Origin: Billgrantia saliphila
GTDB lineage: Bacteria; Pseudomonadota; Gammaproteobacteria; Pseudomonadales; Halomonadaceae
Direction: 5' to 3'
Assembly (NCBI RefSeq): GCF_002930105.1
Contig: NZ_PJRN01000011.1
Coordinates: 62,001-126,000 of the forward strand
DNA: 64,000 bases
The notes below the pieces were generated by a model. The model searched no databases. It saw nothing but the letters and a program-made list of their open reading frames with translations, and had not been told where the DNA came from. Position numbers and translations under genes: made by a program. The number at the start of each line of letters is the position of its first letter. The first letter of the stretch is position 1. Below are positions 58,959 to 64,000 of this stretch, piece after piece.

Positions 58959-60224
58959 ATGCCTACCGCGCCCCCTTTGCCGCTTTCGACGCCCAGCCGC
59001 AACCTGGTCCGCCTGACTATCGTTCGCGGTATCACCTGGACGGGTTTCCTGGCGGCGGTCATCGTTGGGGTCGAGTTCCTGCACTTCGAACTCGAGATCA
59101 CCGCGGTCATCGGCGTCATCATCTGCATGGGCCTGGTGAACCTCTTTACCTGGTGGCGGCTCGGCCGCCAATGGGCGGTCAATCACATCGAGTACGTGAT
59201 TCACCTGCTCGTCGACGTATTCGGCCTGACGTTGCTGTTCTACCTGACCGGGGGCGCCACCAACCCGTTCATCAACTACTACCTGGTGCCGGTCACCATC
59301 GCCGCCGCCACCCTGCCCTGGCGCTACGCCTGGATCGTCGCCACCTCGGCCATGGCGTCCTACACCCTGCTGCTGGGGGATTACCATCCGGTCCCGCAGC
59401 TGACCCACGATCAAGGCAACGAGGTGCTCAACCTGCATGTGCTGGGCATGTGGATCAATTTCGGCCTGTCGGCCGGCTTGGTGACCTTCTTCATCTACAA
59501 GATGGCGCATGCCCTGCGCAGCCGGGAGCAGGCCTTGTCGCAGACCCGCGAGTCGGCGCTGCGCAACGAACAGATCGTCGCCGTGGCCACCCAGGCCGCC
59601 GGTACCGCCCATGAACTGGGAACCCCGCTGTCCACCATGGCGGTGCTGCTCAGCGAAATGCGCCAGGACGCGCGAGACAACCCGACGCTGGAGCAGGATA
59701 TCGATCTGCTGCGCCAGCAGGTCGACGTGTGCAAGTCGCGGCTGCGCCACCTGGTCGAAAGCGCCGATCGCCGTCGCATGGCCGAACCGGAAGTGTGCGA
59801 CGCTCGCGACTGGCTGAGCGGTGTGGTGCAGCGCTGGCTGGTACTGCGCCCCGACGTGAGCCATCGTCTGGAGATATCGGGCCAGCGCGGCATGCCCTGG
59901 CTCAAGGTCGATACTACCCTCGATCAGGCCATCACCAACCTGCTCAACAACGCTGCCGACGCCAACCCCGACGACATCGTCATCCGCCTGGACTGGAACG
60001 AAAGCGAGGTGATCGTCGATATTCGCGATCATGGTCCAGGTATCGCGCTGGACATCGCCGACCGGCTCGGCGAGACCTTCGTCTCGACCAAGAGCAAGGG
60101 ACTCGGCATCGGTCTGTTTCTCACTCATGCCACCATCAATCGCTTCGGCGGGGGCGTGAGTCTGTATAATCATCCGCAAGGGGGGACGCTGACCGAAGTG
60201 ATCCTGCCGCACAGTGAGCCCTGA
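58959..60224 (+). CDS. regB: Redox-responsive sensor histidine kinase RegB/PrrB
   Basis: This 421-residue kinase has about six membrane helices (residues about 20-195). Its quinone-sensing motif GGATNPF occupies residues 98-104 on a periplasmic loop. The phospho-acceptor is His218 in the H-box GTAHELGTPLSTMAVLL. Cys258 in QQVDVCKSRL matches the redox-active Cys265 of Rhodobacter RegB. The HATPase domain contains NLLNNAADANPDD and GLGIGLFLTHATINRFGGG. RegB/PrrB/RoxS kinases signal respiratory redox state. AGGAG precedes the ATG at 58959. Its partner regulator follows after 19 bp. Confidence 0.94.
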   Translation: MPTAPPLPLSTPSRNLVRLTIVRGITWTGFLAAVIVGVEFLHFELEITAVIGVIICMGLVNLFTWWRLGRQWAVNHIEYVIHLLVDVFGLTLLFYLTGGATNPFINYYLVPVTIAAATLPWRYAWIVATSAMASYTLLLGDYHPVPQLTHDQGNEVLNLHVLGMWINFGLSAGLVTFFIYKMAHALRSREQALSQTRESALRNEQIVAVATQAAGTAHELGTPLSTMAVLLSEMRQDARDNPTLEQDIDLLRQQVDVCKSRLRHLVESADRRRMAEPEVCDARDWLSGVVQRWLVLRPDVSHRLEISGQRGMPWLKVDTTLDQAITNLLNNAADANPDDIVIRLDWNESEVIVDIRDHGPGIALDIADRLGETFVSTKSKGLGIGLFLTHATINRFGGGVSLYNHPQGGTLTEVILPHSEP

Positions 60225-60243
60225 GCGACGCGACGAGGTTGCC

Positions 60244-60783
60244 ATGCAAGATGCCGATAATCGCCTGCTGATCATCGACGACGATGAGATGTTCTGCCAC
60301 GTCCTCTCGCGCGCCATGGGCAGGCGCGGCTACGAAGTGGTCGTGGCGCACGACGCGGAGCAGGCCCTGTCGTTGGCTCGCCGTCATCGCCCGGAGCTGG
60401 CCACGCTCGACCTCAAGCTGGAGCACAGTTCGGGATTGAAGCTGCTGCCGGAATTGCTCGAGGTGGTGCCGAACTGCCGCATCGTGGTGCTGACCGGCTA
60501 CTCGAGCATCGCCACCGCGGTCGAGGCGATCAAGCTGGGCGCGGTCAATTACCTGTGCAAGCCCGCCGATGCCGAGGAGATCCTGGTGGCGCTGGGCCGC
60601 GAGGAAGGCGACCCGGAAGCCGAGGTGGCCGACAACCCGCCCTCGATCAACCGCATCGCCTGGGAGCATATCCAGAAGGTGCTGCAGGAGCACGACGGCA
60701 ACATCTCCGCCACCGCCCGCGCACTGGGCATGCACCGCCGAACCCTGCAACGCAAGCTGCAGAAGCGGCCGGTGCGGCGCTGA
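60244..60783 (+). CDS. regA: Response regulator RegA/PrrA
   Basis: This 179-residue regulator has a receiver domain (residues about 8-120) with phospho-acceptor Asp56 in TLDLKLEHSSGLKLL, the conserved VLTGYSSIATAVEAIKLGA and Lys in NYLCKPADAEE. A short linker leads to a Fis-type helix-turn-helix, HDGNISATARALGMHRRTLQ. The small size and DNA-binding domain match RegA/PrrA/RoxR, which control aerobic and anaerobic energy metabolism. GAGG precedes the ATG. A 7-bp tandem repeat starts three bases after its stop. Confidence 0.95.
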   Translation: MQDADNRLLIIDDDEMFCHVLSRAMGRRGYEVVVAHDAEQALSLARRHRPELATLDLKLEHSSGLKLLPELLEVVPNCRIVVLTGYSSIATAVEAIKLGAVNYLCKPADAEEILVALGREEGDPEAEVADNPPSINRIAWEHIQKVLQEHDGNISATARALGMHRRTLQRKLQKRPVRR

Positions 60784-60785
60784 AG

Positions 60786-60903
60786 CTACGGGCTACGGGC
60801 TACGGGCTACGGGCTACGGGCTACGGGCTACGGGCTACGGGCTACGGGCTACGGGCTACGGGCTACGGGCTACGGGCTACGGGCTACGGGCTACGGGCTA
60901 CGG
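60786..60903. repeat. Tandem array of about 17 CTACGGG heptamers
   Basis: The 7-bp unit CTACGGG repeats without a single error for 118 bp, about 16.9 copies. It begins three bases after the regA stop codon and lies between regA (+) and the convergent 3-hydroxybutyrate dehydrogenase gene. Perfect short repeats of this kind change length by slippage, so the copy number is probably strain-specific. Whether it acts as a terminator, RNA-stability element or is neutral is unknown. Confidence 0.97.
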
Positions 60904-60999
60904 CAGCAGACTCCGCCTCCTGGCATAGGAACGCAATCACCGTCCGCAGCGCGCAACCCTGAGTCCGCAGCTGACGTGTAGCGCCGCTCTCAAGCTTCT

Positions 61000-61773
61000 T
61001 TACTGCGCCGTCCAGCCCAGATCAATATTCCAGCTCGAGCCGGTTACCGCCCCCGCCGCATCGGACACCAGGTAGGCCACCAGCCCGGAGACCTCCTCGG
61101 GTTCGATCAGCCGCTTCACCGCAGCGTTCTTGAGCATGACCTGCTCGACCACTTCCTGCTCGTTCATGCCGTGCAGCCGTGCCTGATCGGCGATCTGGTT
61201 CTCCACCAATGGCGTCTTCACGTAGGCCGGGCAGATGGCATTGGCGGTGATGCCCTGGGAGCCGCCTTCGAGAGCGGCAGTCTTGGTCAGCCCGATCATC
61301 CCATGCTTGGCGCTGATGTAGGCGGATTTGCCCGGCGAGGCGACCTGGGCGTGAACGGACGCGATATTGACGATGCGCCCCCAGCCGTTCTGGCGCATCG
61401 AGGGCCATGCGGCCTGGGTGAGCAGGAAGGGCGCGGTCAGCATCAAGTCGATGATCTGGCGCCACTTGGCCTCGGGAAAATCTTCGATGGGCGAAACGTG
61501 CTGGATGCCGGCGTTGTTGACCAGGATATCGACACGGCCAAAGCGCTTGATGGCTTCCGCCACGGCCGCCTTGCACGCCTCGCCATCAGTGAGATCGGCC
61601 TGGAAGAATGCGGCACCGACGGCCTCGGCCTTGTCCTTGGCCCGTTCGTTGAAATCCACGGCCAATACCTGATGACCGAGCTCGCGAAACTGGCGCACCA
61701 CGGCTTCGCCGATGCCGCTGGCGGTTCCGGTCACCAGTGCAACGCGAGGCTCGAGGTTGGTTGCATGGGTCAT
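61000..61773 (-). CDS. 3-hydroxybutyrate dehydrogenase
   Basis: This 257-residue SDR oxidises D-3-hydroxybutyrate to acetoacetate with NAD, a step in polyhydroxybutyrate use. The cofactor loop is VTGTASGIGEAVVRQF, followed by ILVNNAGIQHVSPIEDFP. The catalytic residues are in IASVHAQVASPGKSAYISAK (Ser, Tyr, Lys), and the segment NAICPAYVKTPLVENQIADQ is characteristic of this enzyme. The ATG at 61773 has AAGGAA upstream; a TTG at 61779 is less likely. No PHB synthase gene is in view. Confidence 0.93.
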   Translation of the reverse strand: MTHATNLEPRVALVTGTASGIGEAVVRQFRELGHQVLAVDFNERAKDKAEAVGAAFFQADLTDGEACKAAVAEAIKRFGRVDILVNNAGIQHVSPIEDFPEAKWRQIIDLMLTAPFLLTQAAWPSMRQNGWGRIVNIASVHAQVASPGKSAYISAKHGMIGLTKTAALEGGSQGITANAICPAYVKTPLVENQIADQARLHGMNEQEVVEQVMLKNAAVKRLIEPEEVSGLVAYLVSDAAGAVTGSSWNIDLGWTAQ

Positions 61774-61858
61774 GAGCAAATTCCTTCTCTGGCGGTTACG
61801 TCAATGTGAAGTCGAATGCTCGCTCAGCATACGCCCGGCCCCGGTGACGAGACCAGTT

Positions 61859-62302
61859 TCAATCCGTTGTGGCCGGCGTCATGACCTTGTCCATGAGACG
61901 CTGCGCCAGGCGGCTGCCCTCTTCCCGCGACTCGAGATCGGACAGGTCGTCGAGCAACTCGCAGCGCCATAGCCATAAGTCGGGTTCCAGCACCTCGGCA
62001 GTGAAGGGGTAGCGACCCGACGGCAGAGCGAAGGCACGCCGGTTGCTCGCGCTTGGCGCCGAAGCATCGGGCTCTGCCGGCAGCAGGACCAGCGACAGCG
62101 ACACCGGACTGATCAGCGCCCCGACCAGCATCGCCCCGTCCGCGTCCCCTTCGGGACAGGAATAGCGCTGAAAACAGAGCGCATCCACATCGAGATGACG
62201 ATTGGCGTGGGAGGACGCTTCAAAACCGGGCCCGTGCCGGTCTTTCCAGGCCTGTGCCATCTTCTGAAGGCGTCGGTACTGTTCGGGTTTCAAGGCCTGC
62301 AT
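61859..62302 (-). CDS. HybE-family ([NiFe]-hydrogenase assembly chaperone-like) protein
   Basis: This 147-residue protein resembles the HybE family in the segments ALISPVSLSLVLLPAEPD and FALPSGRYPFTAEVLEPD and the aromatic-rich DLWLWRCELLDDLSDL. HybE binds precursor of hydrogenase 2 in E. coli, but no hydrogenase or maturation gene is near. The start at 62302 has GGAGAG upstream; the frame is open to 62503 and that part is antisense to other sequence. It is divergent from the inositol-phosphatase-family gene. Confidence 0.65.
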   Translation of the reverse strand: MQALKPEQYRRLQKMAQAWKDRHGPGFEASSHANRHLDVDALCFQRYSCPEGDADGAMLVGALISPVSLSLVLLPAEPDASAPSASNRRAFALPSGRYPFTAEVLEPDLWLWRCELLDDLSDLESREEGSRLAQRLMDKVMTPATTD

Positions 62303-62411
62303 GCTCGGCTCTCTCCTGGCTCGTGAATGGGCAGTCGACGTTCCTCCACAGGTTCGGCAGGATGCCGTGCGGCTGCTATTCTGGCAGGTCCATGCGCAAC
62401 GAGGAACGCCC

Positions 62412-63233
62412 ATGCTCCCCCAACAGCGTCTCGAAATCGCCACGGCGATCGCCAGGGAAGCCGGTGAACGAATCGTCGAGGCCAGGCAGAGTCGGAACTT
62501 CAATCAACAGCTCAAGAAAGGCGATGAGCTGGTGACGGATGTAGACGTGGCGGTCGATACCCTGATCGGCGAGCGCCTCGACACGAACTTTCCCGATGAA
62601 CCTCGTCTCAGTGAAGAACTGGCGCCGGACCGGGAGGTCACCCATGCGGCCGAAGCGCTGTGGGTCATCGATCCCATCGATGGCACCGTCAACTTCGCTC
62701 ATGGCCTGCACCATGTCGCCGTCTCCATCGCCTGGGTCAGCGAAGGCAAGAGCCGGGTCGGGGTGGTTCACGCCCCGTTCCTGGGGGAGACTTACACCGC
62801 GCTCTACGGCCAGGGCGCCTGGTGCAACGGCAAGCCGATCCACGCCAGCCGTACCGCCAGCCTCCAGCGCTGTCTGGTCGGCACGGGCTTTCCTTATCGG
62901 CGCGACAGCCGGCCGCCACTCATGCGGCGTCTCATGGCGGTGCTGGAGCACTGTCAGGACGTACGCCGCAACGGCTCGGCGGCCCTGGACCTGTGCGACG
63001 TGGCGTGCGGTCGCCTCGATGCCTACTACGAGAGCGTCTCCCCGTGGGATTTCGCCGCCGGCGTGCTGATCGCGCGCGAAGCGGGCGCCCGCACGGGACA
63101 TCTCTACCCATGCCCCAGCGGCATCCCCGAGGACCTGTACGGAGAGAACCTGCTGGTAAGCGCTCACGAGGTCCATGCCGAACTGGGCGATCTACTGCGA
63201 GCGGCCGACGCCAACGAACTACGGCTGTCCTGA
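62412..63233 (+). CDS. Inositol monophosphatase-family protein
   Basis: This 273-residue Mg-dependent phosphatase has the metal motifs LSEEL (Glu), WVIDPIDGTVNFAHGLHH (Asp residues) and SVSPWDFAAGVLIAREAG. These match SuhB, CysQ and related inositol or bisphosphate-nucleotidase families; the exact substrate is unclear. It differs from canonical SuhB in several places, so I do not give it that name. GAGGAA precedes the ATG at 62412. The frame is open from 62301 but without family sequence. Confidence 0.88.
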   Translation: MLPQQRLEIATAIAREAGERIVEARQSRNFNQQLKKGDELVTDVDVAVDTLIGERLDTNFPDEPRLSEELAPDREVTHAAEALWVIDPIDGTVNFAHGLHHVAVSIAWVSEGKSRVGVVHAPFLGETYTALYGQGAWCNGKPIHASRTASLQRCLVGTGFPYRRDSRPPLMRRLMAVLEHCQDVRRNGSAALDLCDVACGRLDAYYESVSPWDFAAGVLIAREAGARTGHLYPCPSGIPEDLYGENLLVSAHEVHAELGDLLRAADANELRLS

Positions 63234-63333
63234 CCGGATAGCCCCTAACCATTACGCGACTAGTGGCAGGCTATTGGCCCGCCCGTCCCACATCGTTCAA
63301 AATAGCGAGCAGAGATTCGAGGAGGCTCACTAC

Positions 63334-63594
63334 ATGCATGTCACTATCTTTGGCCGTCCCGGCTGTCCTTTCTGTGTCCGCGCCCAGGCCTTGGCCGAAC
63401 GGCTGGAGAGTGCCAACGTGATCGAGGGTCACCGCTACGTGGATATCTGGGCCGAAGGCATCAGTAAGGCCGACCTGGAAAAGACGATCGGCAAACCGGT
63501 TGCCACCGTGCCGCAGGTTTTCATCGACCAGACTCACGTGGGCGGCTTTACCGAATTCGATCAGTATGTGCGCAAGCACGCCCTGCTCGCCTAG
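63334..63594 (+). CDS. grxA: Glutaredoxin 1 (GrxA)
   Basis: This 86-residue dithiol glutaredoxin has the redox site FGRPGCPFCVRAQALAERL, the cis-Pro loop ATVPQVFIDQTHVGGFTEFD and no transit region. Length and sequence follow E. coli GrxA. It reduces ribonucleotide reductase and protein disulfides using glutathione kept reduced by Gor (encoded at 12626). AGGAGG lies eight bases before the ATG at 63334. Confidence 0.96.
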   Translation: MHVTIFGRPGCPFCVRAQALAERLESANVIEGHRYVDIWAEGISKADLEKTIGKPVATVPQVFIDQTHVGGFTEFDQYVRKHALLA

Positions 63595-63616
63595 CCCTCT
63601 TTTCCCGCGCCTTGCC

Positions 63617-63652
63617 AACAGCCACCGAGGCTCACCGAGCCGGGTGGCTGTT
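63617..63652 (+). terminator. Terminator of grxA
   Basis: AACAGCCACC at 63617-63626 pairs perfectly with GGTGGCTGTT at 63643-63652, and GGCTC/GAGCC pair inside the loop at 63629-63641. The hairpin is 22 bp past the grxA stop. It has no strong T-tract, only TT and CC. Confidence 0.7.
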
Positions 63653-63684
63653 CCGTTCACGTTGCGTTGAACGTCCTGTCCCCG

Positions 63685-63715
63685 TTGAAAGCCGATCGTC
63701 GCCGATCCTTATACT
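63685..63715 (+). promoter_or_regulatory. Possible promoter of the DUF1338 gene
   Basis: TTGAAA at 63685-63690 and TATACT at 63710-63715 are separated by 19 bp, slightly longer than optimal. They lie 45-75 bp before the ATG at 63760. Confidence 0.4.
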
Positions 63716-63759
63716 GAGGTCTAACGTGAAAGGCGCATCAGGACAAAAGGATCGGCACG

Positions 63760-64000
63760 ATGCAACGGGAAGAATTTCTCCAGCAGCTCTGGCTCGACTA
63801 CATCCATCATCATCCGGATGTGGGCGCCCTGCGCCTTTGGCCGATGAACGCCCCGGTCGAATATCTGACCCTGTTGACGCTCAACCTGGCGCCTTTCGCC
63901 GCCGACGACCTGTTGCCAACCTTCGGTCATCTCGGCTACCGCCCCGTGCATCGTTACGCCATGGCCGACCGTGGCCTGCTGGTATCACTGCTCGCACCAC
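63760..64000 (+). CDS. DUF1338 domain protein (3' end beyond the window)
   Basis: Only the first 80 residues are visible, starting MQREEFLQQLWLDYIHHHPD and including LGYRPVHRYAMADRGLLVSL. The frame runs off the window with no stop. The sequence resembles the short DUF1338 family; members studied elsewhere are iron-dependent 2-oxoadipate dioxygenase/decarboxylases (HglS), but this N-terminus alone does not prove that activity. AAAAGG precedes the ATG. It is on the grxA strand, separated by a terminator. Confidence 0.7.
   Translation, partial: MQREEFLQQLWLDYIHHHPDVGALRLWPMNAPVEYLTLLTLNLAPFAADDLLPTFGHLGYRPVHRYAMADRGLLVSLLAP

Noticed and set aside
60786-60903. CRISPR array
   Set aside because: The repeat unit is 7 bp with no spacers and there are no cas genes.
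60786-60962. Protein with ATGYGLR repeats read through the heptamer array
   Set aside because: It is a by-product of the 7-bp tandem repeat and starts inside regA in another frame; no ribosome-binding site.

Overview
The window reads as a chromosomal segment of a moderately halophilic gammaproteobacterium of the family Halomonadaceae, most likely Halomonas. The strongest evidence is a complete ectoine operon (ectABC, 9900-12363) whose products closely resemble the Halomonas elongata enzymes as I remember them. The high GC content and the Pseudomonas-like gene orders (ruvCAB-ybgC-tolQRAB-pal-cpoB; ubiG-mupP) agree with this. Genes are dense on both strands. I see no rRNA, tRNA, insertion sequence, prophage or CRISPR array.

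Region by region. 1-4.7 kb: nfuA, a KfrA-like DNA-binding coiled-coil protein divergent from a tyrosine recombinase with a cluster of palindromes between them, a SufE-family protein, a ribbon-helix-helix protein and a DJ-1/PfpI protein. 4.8-6.0 kb: zur-hisI-yidD. 6.1-9.5 kb: a three-gene envelope module of a lipoprotein retropepsin-like protease, a 7TM protein with an inactive transglutaminase domain, and an ATP-grasp ligase. 9.9-12.4 kb: ectABC with a promoter, an intercistronic hairpin and a terminator. 12.6-17.8 kb: glutathione reductase, carbonic anhydrase, prolidase, YheT hydrolase and MsrA. 17.9-27.2 kb: one strand carrying galU, a UDP-glucose-dehydrogenase-like protein that lacks its catalytic cysteine, a membrane coiled-coil protein, tamA and tamB. 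27.4-29.5 kb: ubiG-mupP and a convergent yciK-type SDR. 29.6-39.8 kb: aspS, ruvCAB, ybgC and tol-pal on one strand.

39.9-46.4 kb: a hydroxyacid dehydrogenase, ribokinase and nucleoside hydrolase operon, then acylphosphatase, an amino-acid dehydrogenase, a BrkB-type membrane protein and NadM-Nudix. 46.4-54.7 kb: a LysR regulator, cardiolipin synthase, class I fumarase, Nei, UvrB, OsmC and an HMA-fold protein without a metal motif. 54.8-58.8 kb: ygfZ, tatD, mscL and prfC. 59.0-60.8 kb: a RegB/RegA (PrrBA) redox two-component pair followed directly by about 17 copies of a 7-bp repeat. 61.0-64.0 kb: 3-hydroxybutyrate dehydrogenase, a HybE-family protein, an inositol-phosphatase-family protein, glutaredoxin and a truncated DUF1338 gene.

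Recurring themes are osmotic stress (ectoine synthesis, MscL, cardiolipin synthase), outer-membrane building and maintenance (TamAB, Tol-Pal, the ligase/transglutaminase/retropepsin module), Fe-S and redox homeostasis (NfuA, SufE, YgfZ, Gor, GrxA, MsrA, RegBA), and DNA repair (RuvABC, UvrB, Nei). The least explained parts are the retropepsin/7TM-transglutaminase/ATP-grasp module, the catalytically degenerate nucleotide-sugar dehydrogenase upstream of tamAB, and the KfrA/recombinase pair with its palindromic spacer.
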